A DNA stretch of 24,600 nt from contig CALHWB010000014.1 in assembly GCA_938036835.1 (NCBI GenBank), positions 1 to 24,600 of the forward strand, given 5' to 3'. The translations under genes were made by a program, and so were the position numbers. Position 1 is the first letter of the stretch. The number at the start of each line of letters is the position of its first letter. The stretch is from an uncultured Propionibacterium sp. (GTDB taxonomy: Bacteria; Actinomycetota; Actinomycetes; Propionibacteriales; Propionibacteriaceae). This document shows, piece after piece, positions 1-7,512 of this stretch. The notes under the pieces are model-generated. The model searched no databases and was not told the origin of the DNA. It was given only the letters and a program-made list of their open reading frames with translations.

Positions 1-1
1 G

Positions 2-214
2 CTGGCGGGACCATCGAATCGACGAAGACCAACTCAACACCTTCCCACTACCCTACGCATAGCTATCGGGGCATCGGAGTATTCCATGGAGATACACATC
101 ATCCGGCATCCGCACCCTGGCTTCGTCGCCGGACGCTGGATAGCCGATATCACCGGGCTGGGGAGACGCCTGCGCTCGTCCGTGCCATTTACATCCGCCG
201 ACGATACGCCATGA
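2..214 (+). CDS. C-terminal end of an unrecognised protein (5' truncated by window edge)
   Basis: This reading frame is open from the left edge and stops at TGA 212-214, overlapping the ATG of the downstream peptidase gene by four bases (ATGA). That arrangement is typical of translational coupling, and the peptidase has no Shine-Dalgarno site of its own. About 70 residues are visible. The last part reads EIHIIRHPHPGFVAGRWIAD and then a basic, Ser/Thr-rich tail, and I recognise no family. An ATG at 86-88 could instead start a 42-residue peptide. The second frame used by the peptidase is also open to the window edge, so a frame choice based on openness alone is weak; the ATGA junction is the main argument. 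Composition is less GC-rich than the rest of the window. Confidence 0.4.
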   Translation: MAGPSNRRRPTQHLPTTLRIAIGASEYSMEIHIIRHPHPGFVAGRWIADITGLGRRLRSSVPFTSADDTP

Positions 215-2442
215 TCCCGCAGCATCGTCAAACCACATTTCCATCCGATTCCCGAGATGGCCTGGCCCGCCGGGGCGAGGCGTCTTCCCGCACCGCTCTA
301 CCCTCCTCGGATGGCTCCAGGGACCCTTGGCAGTGGCTCGAAGATGCCTCGGGCGGACGGCAGCTCTCCTGGGTCAAAGAACATAACGCCCGGGTTGAGC
401 GAGAACTAGGCACCAGCAATCTCTTCCGTGCCCTAAAAATGGATATCGAAAAGATTCTAGATGCGCAGGGCCGAATCCCGCCGGTAGTCAAACACGGCAC
501 ATACCTCTACAATTTCTGGGTAGATGAGAACCATCAACGCGGACTGTGGCGGCGGACAACATTCGATTCCTACTGTAGCGAGAACACCGACTGGGATATC
601 CTACTCGATATCGATACCCTGAACGAATCCGAAAACGAGGACTGGGTATGGCATGGCGCCGAACTGTTGCGTCCCCGGCCCGGCGATACGGTGTGGCGAC
701 GGGCATTGGTCTGCCTTTCGCATAGCGGCACCGATTCGGACACCACCCGCGAATTCGATCTCGTGACCAAGACCTTCGTCCCGCAATCTGCTGGGGGATT
801 CGTTAGAGCCGACGCGAAGGGAGGAATGTCCTGGATCGATGAAGACACCGTGTTCATAGCAACGGATTTCGGGGAGGGTACGCTCACTTCTGCGGGCTAT
901 CCGAGACAAGTCCGGCGGTGGCGGCGCGGAACCTCGCTCGATCAGGCCGAATTGATCTTCGAAGCCGAGTCGAGCGATCTGGAGGTCAAAGGCTACCGAG
1001 ACGATACCCCCGGATGGGAACGCGATTGGATCATATGTTCCCGGACGATCTACGAGAACGATCAATTCATATTGCACGACCGCCCCGGCGGTCAAAGTGT
1101 GCTGACACGCATTGAGGTACCATCCGATCTGGAAATGCTCGTTCACCGCGACCTGGCCCTGCTGATTCCAGGCAGCGACTGGCAGGTGGACGATGTCGTC
1201 TTCCCCGCAGGCTCGCTCGTGGTCGCGGATGCGGAATCCTTCTTGGCAGGCGAACGCGATTTGCACATGCTGTTCGCTCCGACACGATCCGCATCCCTCG
1301 CAGAGCTCACCGTCACTCGTAATCATGTTGTCATCACGATCCTTGAAGATGTCGCCCATCGATTGGAAACCCACTACCGCGATGCTCGGGGAGACTGGCG
1401 GCACCAGCGAGTGTTCGCACAGCTGACTGGCTCGCTAGAAGTCATCGCCGTCGACGATGAAGAGTCCGACGAATTGTGGATCGTCGCTGCGGACTTTTGC
1501 ATACCCGCAACACTGTGGCTTGGCGATCTAGGCTCCGTCGGAACCGGCCATAAGGCCAGGCAAACCCGGGTGAAATCGTCACCGGCTTTCTTCGATGCCA
1601 GCAGGATTCAAACCTCTCAGCATTTTGCATTAAGCCAGGATGGCACCTCTGTGCCATATTTCCAGATTGGGCCGAAGGCGCCTCCAGCTGCTAGTCAGAA
1701 TCCGACCTTGATGTACGGGTATGGAGGTTTCGAGTTTTCTCTCATCCCGTCATATCTGGACGTGACCGGTAAAGCGTGGTGCGAGCGCGGTGGCACCTAT
1801 GTAATTGCCAATGTCCGGGGTGGGGGAGAATACGGTCCGGCCTGGCATCGGGCAGCCCTCAGGCAAAACCGCCCACTTTCCTATCAAGATTTTGCGGCGG
1901 TGGCCCGTGATCTCGTGGCGCGCGGAGTCACCACCCGTGAAAGGCTCGCCTGTCTCGGCGCGTCCAACGGCGGGCTGCTCGTCGGGAACATGCTGACCGG
2001 TTTTCACGATTTGTTTGCCGCGCTGGTACTCCAAGTGCCCCTATTGGATATGAAACGCTATTCTCGTTTACTGGCAGGCGCCTCTTGGCTGGCCGAATAC
2101 GGCGATCCTGAAACCGACGACTGGGAATTTATTCGAACGTTCAGCCCGTATCATTCGCTTGACCCCGATGTCGGCTACCCACCGGTACTAATGACCACCT
2201 CGACCTGCGATGACCGCGTGCACCCGGGCCATGCCCGGAAATTCGCCGCAGCACTAGAAGCCCTAGAAAACAAGGTACTCATTTGGGAGAACACCGCAGG
2301 GGGGCATGGTGGTGCGGCCACGAATGCGCAAGTCGCCCACATGGACGCCCTGGTCTTTACGTTCCTATGGCAAACGATCGGTCAGGGGATACCGGCACGC
2401 TGCGCGATCGACGAGCAGCATCTCGGTCGGGACGCGAACTGA
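211..2442 (+). CDS. Prolyl oligopeptidase family serine peptidase (S9A-like)
   Basis: The 743-residue protein has the layout of prolyl oligopeptidases: an N-terminal DPWQWLED block (about residues 38-45, matching the family's DPYRWLED), a long beta-propeller middle, and a C-terminal alpha/beta-hydrolase domain. The visible triad is Ser585 in GASNGG, Asp668 in CDDRV and His699 in AGGHGG. Spacing is close to the family norm, and the length is near the usual 700. Such enzymes hydrolyse short peptides after proline. No signal peptide is visible, so it is probably cytoplasmic. The start was chosen for its ATGA overlap with the upstream frame; the first 37 residues are a non-conserved extension. 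AT-ending codons are much commoner here than in the genes to the right, suggesting acquisition. Some family members process precursor peptides in RiPP clusters; that role here is only a possibility. Confidence 0.9.
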   Translation: MIPQHRQTTFPSDSRDGLARRGEASSRTALPSSDGSRDPWQWLEDASGGRQLSWVKEHNARVERELGTSNLFRALKMDIEKILDAQGRIPPVVKHGTYLYNFWVDENHQRGLWRRTTFDSYCSENTDWDILLDIDTLNESENEDWVWHGAELLRPRPGDTVWRRALVCLSHSGTDSDTTREFDLVTKTFVPQSAGGFVRADAKGGMSWIDEDTVFIATDFGEGTLTSAGYPRQVRRWRRGTSLDQAELIFEAESSDLEVKGYRDDTPGWERDWIICSRTIYENDQFILHDRPGGQSVLTRIEVPSDLEMLVHRDLALLIPGSDWQVDDVVFPAGSLVVADAESFLAGERDLHMLFAPTRSASLAELTVTRNHVVITILEDVAHRLETHYRDARGDWRHQRVFAQLTGSLEVIAVDDEESDELWIVAADFCIPATLWLGDLGSVGTGHKARQTRVKSSPAFFDASRIQTSQHFALSQDGTSVPYFQIGPKAPPAASQNPTLMYGYGGFEFSLIPSYLDVTGKAWCERGGTYVIANVRGGGEYGPAWHRAALRQNRPLSYQDFAAVARDLVARGVTTRERLACLGASNGGLLVGNMLTGFHDLFAALVLQVPLLDMKRYSRLLAGASWLAEYGDPETDDWEFIRTFSPYHSLDPDVGYPPVLMTTSTCDDRVHPGHARKFAAALEALENKVLIWENTAGGHGGAATNAQVAHMDALVFTFLWQTIGQGIPARCAIDEQHLGRDAN

Positions 2443-2492
2443 GGAACGACGATATGCGCGGAAACCTCCCTGACGGCGAAGGCCACCGACAC

Positions 2493-2505
2493 GGCCGAAA
2501 CGGCC
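2493..2505. terminator. Small hairpin between convergent genes
   Basis: GGCCG and CGGCC (5-bp stem, AAA loop) lie in the 69-bp gap between the convergent peptidase and glycosyltransferase genes. There is no T-tract. It is a weak candidate for a shared bidirectional terminator. Confidence 0.25.
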
Positions 2506-2511
2506 AACAGA

Positions 2512-4386
2512 TCAGCCCAGCCGGGCCCGTGGATCCAGCCGGCGCATGCCGAAAGCCTCGCGTAGCGCCCGCCACACGCTATCGACCGCGGCTCGCCCAC
2601 CCCGCCAGGGGGAAAGCACCGTCACCGCGGCGGCAACCAGCACCGGCTTGAGCCGGACGAGCAGATTCGTGCCATAGCGGAAATGCACCGCGAACAGATT
2701 GCGGTACATATAAAAACCCTTCCAGCCGGCCAGATCCGCGTCCTGGGAGAAGTCAAAATGCCGGCGCATGAGCGCGTCGCGGACCGCCCACATCTGGAAT
2801 CCGGCCCGCTGGGCACGCAACTGGAAATCGCAGTCGTCGTAGAAGATGAAGAAACTCGGGTCGGGGTAACCGATCTTGTCGATCACCCGGCGATGCACCA
2901 TGAAACCCTCGAAGGCGGCGTTCTCGATGTGTGCGCGCGCCGGCATCCGGGCCCGGCTCGGCCAGGTGGTTTCCACCGTGGCCCGCTTAGGCCGGATGGC
3001 CAGCGGATTGCTCAGATCGAAACGTACCGCGGCCTTCTCGACCAGCCTGCCGCGGCGATCCTCCCGGACACAGGCCAGCAGATCGCCGCCGTCGGCAAGC
3101 AGCGCCTGCAATGCCCAAGGCGCGGGACGCACATCATCGTCCATCAGCCAGATCCGGTCATGGCCGGCCAGATACGCGGCCCGCACCCCACGGTGGAATC
3201 CGCCGGCACCGCCCAGGTTCTTCCCCGGCCGATCCACCAGGACCGGCAATTCCGGATGGCTGGCCAGCACCCGGTCGGTGGCCGCATCGTCCGAATTGAC
3301 CACCACAAAGACCGCATCGACCATTCGGGTCTGGGCGGCGAGCGCGGTCAGCAACCGATCCAGCAGCTCGGGACGTCGATAGGTGACCACCACCACGGCC
3401 ACCGACTCCTCCTCGACCGCGGCGGAGCGCGGCAGCGTCGTGCAGGCCGCTACCGGTGAGGCCAGAAACCGCTGATGCCCCGAATAGTCGTTGCGCAGGG
3501 CGGCACCGATGGCCTGCGCCGACAGGATCAGACGCCGCAGGCTGGGCCGCACAAAGCCATAGAACCACGCGGTCTTCGCCCAGAAGGCGGCCGCATGCCA
3601 CGGTCCGAAATGAGTCAGCAGGTTGACGGTGTTATTGCGCGCCATGCAGTAGTGCTTCAGATCGCTGGGCGAATGATTGTAGGTGGTCAGCCCACCCAGC
3701 ATCGGCGTACCCAGATCGTCGGTGGCCGGATGCCAGAAGTGGGCGTCCACCACGGTCGCGACCCGCCCACCGGCCTCTCGCGCGCGCCACAGGTATTCCA
3801 CATCGTCACCCCAGATGAAGAACTCGGCCCGCGGGGTGCCGATCCGTTCCACCAGTTCCCGGGTGACCAGTACGCCATTGAACGGGATGATCACGTTGGC
3901 GACCAGCCCGCCCACGGCCAGCCGGTCAAGATCGCGCCGGCTGCGGGCGATGACCGTCGTGCCCGGCAGCCGGATCGGGAAACACAGCTCGCTGGGCTGC
4001 TGCTCGGCCAATACCGCCGGCCCCCAGAAGTCGAATTCGCCACGATGGGCCAGCAGCCGGTCCAGGCAATCCGGGGTGGGCAGGCCATCGTCGTCCATCA
4101 GCCAGGCCAGCTCGGCACCGATGTCATAGGCCCATTGCAGGCCCACCTGGAACCCGCCGGCGCCGCCCCGGTTCGTGGCCAGCCCCCGATAGTGGACGCG
4201 CGCCTCACGACTTGCCAGATCGGCCAGCCAGGCGCCGGTGCCGTCGGCGGAGGCGTTATCCACCACCAGTATCTGATCCACCGCCGGCAAGGCGAGTAGC
4301 CGGGTCACCAGGCGCTGCAACAGCCCCAGCCGGTTATAGGTGACCACTACCGCGGCCACGTCCGGATGCTGCTTGCTGGTGGTCAT
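2512..4386 (-). CDS. Tandem two-domain family 2 glycosyltransferase
   Basis: The 624-residue protein contains two complete GT2 (GT-A fold) modules. Module 1 covers about residues 10-300, with VVVTYNR (13-19), NRGGAGGF (72-79), the metal/nucleotide-sugar site WLMDDD (95-100) and FFIWGDD (189-195). Module 2 covers about 328-600, with VVVVTYRR (331-338), NLGGAGGF (390-397), WLMDDD (413-418) and FFIFYDD (512-518). The shared GGAGGF and LMDDD blocks resemble the GlfT/rhamnosyl-galactofuranosyl type of GT2, so a role in extracellular polysaccharide or cell-wall glycan synthesis is likely, but donor and acceptor cannot be read. No membrane segments are evident. It starts nine bases after the acyltransferase stop, has no Shine-Dalgarno site, and has TAGGCT six bases before ATG, suggesting a leaderless transcript of its own. 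Confidence 0.88.
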   Translation of the reverse strand: MTTSKQHPDVAAVVVTYNRLGLLQRLVTRLLALPAVDQILVVDNASADGTGAWLADLASREARVHYRGLATNRGGAGGFQVGLQWAYDIGAELAWLMDDDGLPTPDCLDRLLAHRGEFDFWGPAVLAEQQPSELCFPIRLPGTTVIARSRRDLDRLAVGGLVANVIIPFNGVLVTRELVERIGTPRAEFFIWGDDVEYLWRAREAGGRVATVVDAHFWHPATDDLGTPMLGGLTTYNHSPSDLKHYCMARNNTVNLLTHFGPWHAAAFWAKTAWFYGFVRPSLRRLILSAQAIGAALRNDYSGHQRFLASPVAACTTLPRSAAVEEESVAVVVVTYRRPELLDRLLTALAAQTRMVDAVFVVVNSDDAATDRVLASHPELPVLVDRPGKNLGGAGGFHRGVRAAYLAGHDRIWLMDDDVRPAPWALQALLADGGDLLACVREDRRGRLVEKAAVRFDLSNPLAIRPKRATVETTWPSRARMPARAHIENAAFEGFMVHRRVIDKIGYPDPSFFIFYDDCDFQLRAQRAGFQMWAVRDALMRRHFDFSQDADLAGWKGFYMYRNLFAVHFRYGTNLLVRLKPVLVAAAVTVLSPWRGGRAAVDSVWRALREAFGMRRLDPRARLG

Positions 4387-4392
4387 CCCCCG

Positions 4393-4398
4393 AGCCTA
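4393..4398 (-). promoter_or_regulatory. Leaderless-type -10 element (TAGGCT) for the GT2 gene
   Basis: TAGGCT at 4398-4393 is followed by six bases and then ATG 4386, the geometry of a leaderless start. The first three bases are also the stop codon of the upstream acyltransferase gene, so the match could be partly coincidental. No -35 consensus was found. Confidence 0.4.
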
Positions 4399-5244
4399 CT
4401 GCCCCGATCGCGTATCGGGGGCATCGGAGCCCGGCCGGTGGGTCTGCCCGGCGGAATCGTCGCTCCGGGACTTCTCCAGAGCCGCCAGATGCAGCAGCTC
4501 GGTCTGGGTGGGCATGCCATAGGCGCGGGCGGTGGAATCGTGCATCTCGATCACCTTGCGGCGCAGCCGCTCGTTGAATTCGTGGGCGATCTCTCCGGGA
4601 CGCGGCCGCATGGGCAGGCCGAACACGACATGCACGTCGGGCCTGCCGCCACACCAGCGCCGCTGCCTGGGCGGCCAGGCGGCAAATGATCCCACGATCG
4701 CCGACGGGATCACCTGGCAGTTGAACGAGATCGCCAAGGCGGCCACTCCGGGAGTGAAGGGCTTCATGCCACCGGTATACGAGCGGCCACCCTCGGGAAA
4801 CAGCAGCAGCGGGACGCCGTCGCTGAGCAACTGCTTCGCTAGACCGCGATGGCTACGAGTGCCGGCGCGGTTGACCGGGAAGGCGTTCATGAACAGCTGG
4901 ATGGCCGCCCGGTCCGAGGCCCGGGTGAAGAAGGTATCGGCGGCCGCCCCGGTGGCCAGCCGGCGGCTGAGCCGTCTGGGCAATGCCCCCATCAGTAGCG
5001 GACCGTCGAAATGCGAGGAGTGGTTTCCGATCACGATGAACGGTTCGCTGACGTCTTCCAGATGCTCCCTGCCGTGAATGTGCACCGACAGGATCGACCA
5101 GACCGCCGGCTTTAGCAGCAACTGCTGGGCGGTCGTTGTGGTGGCGATGGTGATCGGCGACCGGAAACGCCGGCGATTGTCCGGCTTCTCGTCCCGATCG
5201 GCCGTCCGCGAACCGGAACGCCGCCGATTCTGCTTGTCGGCCAT
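4396..5244 (-). CDS. 1-acyl-sn-glycerol-3-phosphate acyltransferase family protein (PlsC-like)
   Basis: The 282-residue protein carries the PlsC/LPLAT motifs: NHSSHFD with the catalytic H75-x4-D80, FPEGGRS (149-155) for phosphate binding, and VIPSAIVG (178-185). The family transfers acyl chains to lysophosphatidic acid or related acceptors at the membrane. The first 30 residues are very basic and polar (many Arg, Lys, Asp), and a tail of about 40 residues is also polar. The start at 5244 was chosen because ATG overlaps the upstream dehydrogenase stop by one base (TGATG) and follows GAGGAG at a good distance. A longer open frame runs upstream to 6024, but it is the shadow of the dehydrogenase. 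Substrate is not determined; LPA acyltransferase is the default reading. Confidence 0.88.
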   Translation of the reverse strand: MADKQNRRRSGSRTADRDEKPDNRRRFRSPITIATTTTAQQLLLKPAVWSILSVHIHGREHLEDVSEPFIVIGNHSSHFDGPLLMGALPRRLSRRLATGAAADTFFTRASDRAAIQLFMNAFPVNRAGTRSHRGLAKQLLSDGVPLLLFPEGGRSYTGGMKPFTPGVAALAISFNCQVIPSAIVGSFAAWPPRQRRWCGGRPDVHVVFGLPMRPRPGEIAHEFNERLRRKVIEMHDSTARAYGMPTQTELLHLAALEKSRSDDSAGQTHRPGSDAPDTRSGQ

Positions 5245-6017
5245 CAGCTCTTGCTCCTCGACCTGCTGATCCTGCTCGATATGTAGCGCGGCAACGCGGC
5301 CGGCGCATGCGCCAGCACCCACACGGCCAGCCGCCAGCGTCTGGTCGGCACCGAGACGACCCGGCCGCGGCCGGCATCGCGCAGTGCGGCCCGGGCCACG
5401 GCTCGTGGCGACACCCACACCCACTCCGGTAGCCTCGGCCGGGCGACCCCGGCCCGGGCATGAAACTCGGTCTTCACCCAGCCCGGGCAGACCGCGGTGG
5501 CCTGCACCCCGGTGCCGGCCAGCTCCAGATCGAGCGCCTGGGTATAGGTGATGACCCAGCGCTTGATGGCCGAATAGTTGCCCTTGATGATCCAGGCCGA
5601 CACCGACGCCACGTTGATGATCGTGCCCGATCCGCGGGCGACCATGGCCCGGGCGGCCGCCCCGGCGAGGATCAGCACCGCGGTGGCCATCACCGCCATG
5701 GCCCGCTCCTGCGGCGCGGTCTCGGGTGCCAACAGCGAGGCATTCAACCCGAAACCAGCATCGTTGACCAATACCTGCACCGGACGTTCCGGATCGGTCA
5801 GCCGGCCGATGACCGGGTCCAGGTCTGCCCTGACACCCAGATCGGCAACCAGGGTCTCCACCTCGACGCCAAACCGGTTCTGCAACCGCTCGCGGACACC
5901 GGCCAACCGGCCGGCGTCCCGGGCCACGAGGACGAGGTCGAACCCGTCCGCGGCCAGCTCGGTTGCAAAGGCCAGCCCAATACCCGAGGTGCCCCCGGTG
6001 ATCAGTGCGGTCGCCAT
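5244..6017 (-). CDS. Short-chain dehydrogenase/reductase (classical SDR)
   Basis: This 257-residue Rossmann-fold oxidoreductase has TGGTSGIG (7-14) for the dinucleotide, NDAG (85-88), and the catalytic Ser138, Tyr148 and Lys152 (YSAIK). An arginine after the second strand (VARD, 31-34) is compatible with NADP(H). The product is most like the DltE/YqjQ-type 'SDR family NAD(P)-dependent oxidoreductase'; the substrate is unknown. The C-terminus is basic and Trp/Arg-rich with a weakly hydrophobic stretch (about 225-240), perhaps membrane-associated. The stop overlaps the acyltransferase start, so the two are one unit and may act together on a lipid substrate (inference). There is no Shine-Dalgarno site; TAGGTT six bases before ATG indicates a leaderless start. 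Confidence 0.88.
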   Translation of the reverse strand: MATALITGGTSGIGLAFATELAADGFDLVLVARDAGRLAGVRERLQNRFGVEVETLVADLGVRADLDPVIGRLTDPERPVQVLVNDAGFGLNASLLAPETAPQERAMAVMATAVLILAGAAARAMVARGSGTIINVASVSAWIIKGNYSAIKRWVITYTQALDLELAGTGVQATAVCPGWVKTEFHARAGVARPRLPEWVWVSPRAVARAALRDAGRGRVVSVPTRRWRLAVWVLAHAPAALPRYISSRISRSRSKS

Positions 6018-6023
6018 GGCGCA

Positions 6024-6029
6024 AACCTA
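6024..6029 (-). promoter_or_regulatory. Leaderless-type -10 element (TAGGTT) for the SDR gene
   Basis: TAGGTT at 6029-6024 is followed by six bases and ATG 6017. It lies in the 55-bp gap after ackA, giving the SDR-plsC pair its own likely promoter. No -35 match was found. Confidence 0.55.
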
Positions 6030-6072
6030 CCGCCGTCGCCCGAGCCCGCGCGAACGGTTGCCGGGCAGCCGG

Positions 6073-7269
6073 CTAATCACCCGCCAGCAGGCTGGCTGCC
6101 TGCCGGGCCATCGCCAACTCCTCATTGGTCGGCACCACCAACACTTTCACCTTGGAATCGGGGGTCGAGATCACCCGGGGCTGCTTGCTGCGCTGCCGGT
6201 TGGCGTGCCCGTCGAGTTGCACACCGAGGCACCGCAGCCGGGCGCACACCTCGGCCCGGACCTCCGCGGAGTTCTCGCCGACGCCGGCGGTGAAGCTGAT
6301 CGCGTCCAAACCGCCTAGCAGGGCCGCATAGCCGCCGATATAGAAGGCCAGCCGGTGCACGTAGACGGCCATGCCCAGCCGGGCACGCTCATCGCCGGCC
6401 ACGATCGCGGCATCCACATCGCGCATGTCGATGTGCCCGGTCAACCCGAGCATGCCGGAACGCTTGTTGAGTTCGGTGTCGATCTCGGTGGGGCTCATAC
6501 CCAGTTCGCGATTCAGGAAAGCCAGCACGCCCGGGTCGATATCGCCGGTCCGGGTGCCCATGACCAGGCCGGCGAGCGGGGTCAGCCCCATCGAGGTCTC
6601 GATCGCCCGGCCCGAGTCGATCGCCGAGATGGACGCGCCATTGCCCAGATGGCAGACGATCTGCTTCAGGTCGCTGCGATTCAACAGGGTGCTCACCTGA
6701 TCGCTGACGAACTGGTGCGAGGTGCCATGGAAACCGTACTTGCGGATTCGCGCGCGCCTGGCCAGTTCGGTGTCGATCGCATAGGTATAGGCCTCGGCAG
6801 GCAGGTTGACGAAAAAGGCGGTATCGAATACCGCGACATGGGGCACCTCGGGCAGCAACTTGCGGGCGGCCTGGATCCCGGCGATGCCGGGCGGATTGTG
6901 CAGGGGGGCCAGCGGGGACAGTTCCCGCAGGGCATCGACCATCTCGTCGGTGATCCGGGTAGGGGCGGCGAAGCGATCCCCACCATGCACGGTGCGGTGG
7001 GCGACGGCGACGGTGGCGTCCAGGTCGGGGCCATGCTCGCGGAACATCTGGAACACCTTGGCCAATGCCGTCTCGTGATCCGGCAGCAGTTCCGCCAACT
7101 GGAACTCCTCCGGCGCCGCACCCAACACCTCATGGTCGATGGTGCCGGCGGACGCATCCCCGATCTTCTGCACCAGGCCCTTGGCCAGTAGCGCTTCGCT
7201 GTCCGTGTCGATCGTCTGGTACTTGATGGAACTTGATCCACAGTTCAGGACGAGGATCGGCTTCGACAT
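6073..7269 (-). CDS. ackA: Acetate kinase
   Basis: The 398-residue protein matches acetate kinase throughout: the N-terminal phosphate-binding LNCGSSSIKY (8-17), AHRTVHGG, the KYGFHGTSH block, GNGASI, the second ASKHA signature METSMGLTPLAGL (here IETSMGLTPLAGL) with GTRTGDIDPG, and FTAGVGEN near the C-terminus. Length is typical (about 400). It converts acetyl phosphate plus ADP to acetate plus ATP in the cytoplasm and is reversible for acetate uptake. ATG 7269 is preceded by AAGGGAG at normal spacing. It follows pta by 243 bp with a hairpin in between, so it may have some transcription of its own even though the two enzymes form one pathway. Confidence 0.97.
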   Translation of the reverse strand: MSKPILVLNCGSSSIKYQTIDTDSEALLAKGLVQKIGDASAGTIDHEVLGAAPEEFQLAELLPDHETALAKVFQMFREHGPDLDATVAVAHRTVHGGDRFAAPTRITDEMVDALRELSPLAPLHNPPGIAGIQAARKLLPEVPHVAVFDTAFFVNLPAEAYTYAIDTELARRARIRKYGFHGTSHQFVSDQVSTLLNRSDLKQIVCHLGNGASISAIDSGRAIETSMGLTPLAGLVMGTRTGDIDPGVLAFLNRELGMSPTEIDTELNKRSGMLGLTGHIDMRDVDAAIVAGDERARLGMAVYVHRLAFYIGGYAALLGGLDAISFTAGVGENSAEVRAEVCARLRCLGVQLDGHANRQRSKQPRVISTPDSKVKVLVVPTNEELAMARQAASLLAGD

Positions 7270-7462
7270 CGTGAGTTGCTCCCTTGCTCGCTGACTCGAC
7301 TACGGTGCGCCATTTCACCCTACCCCTCATCGACCGCCTGCTACCCGCGCATCCCCGTTTCCCGGCCAAGCCGGTCCCCGGGACACACCCGCCCGAGATC
7401 CGGATTCGCCTCCGCCGTCTCGAAAGCAGATCGGCCAGGGCATCCGGTCGATAACACAACCA

Positions 7463-7498
7463 ACGGTGGGGACGCCGCCCGGCGCGGGCCCCCACCGT
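7463..7498 (-). terminator. Hairpin downstream of pta
   Basis: ACGGTGGGG (7463-7471) pairs perfectly with CCCCACCGT (7490-7498). The loop is 18 nt and GC-rich and could pair further. On the minus strand the stem is followed by a T-rich stretch (TTGGTTGTGTTAT), so it resembles an intrinsic terminator or attenuator just after the pta stop. The rest of the pta-ackA gap shows nothing firm. Confidence 0.6.
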
Positions 7499-7512
7499 CG
7501 TGGGCCGGGCGC

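Noticed and set aside
601..1404. 267-residue minus-strand open frame inside the peptidase gene
   Set aside because: It is a shadow of the S9 peptidase, which has an intact catalytic triad on the plus strand.
4396..6024. 542-residue minus-strand open frame covering both SDR and PlsC
   Set aside because: The N-terminal half is a shadow of the SDR gene in another frame (Gly/Arg/Pro-rich). The PlsC sequence begins at 5244 with its own SD site.
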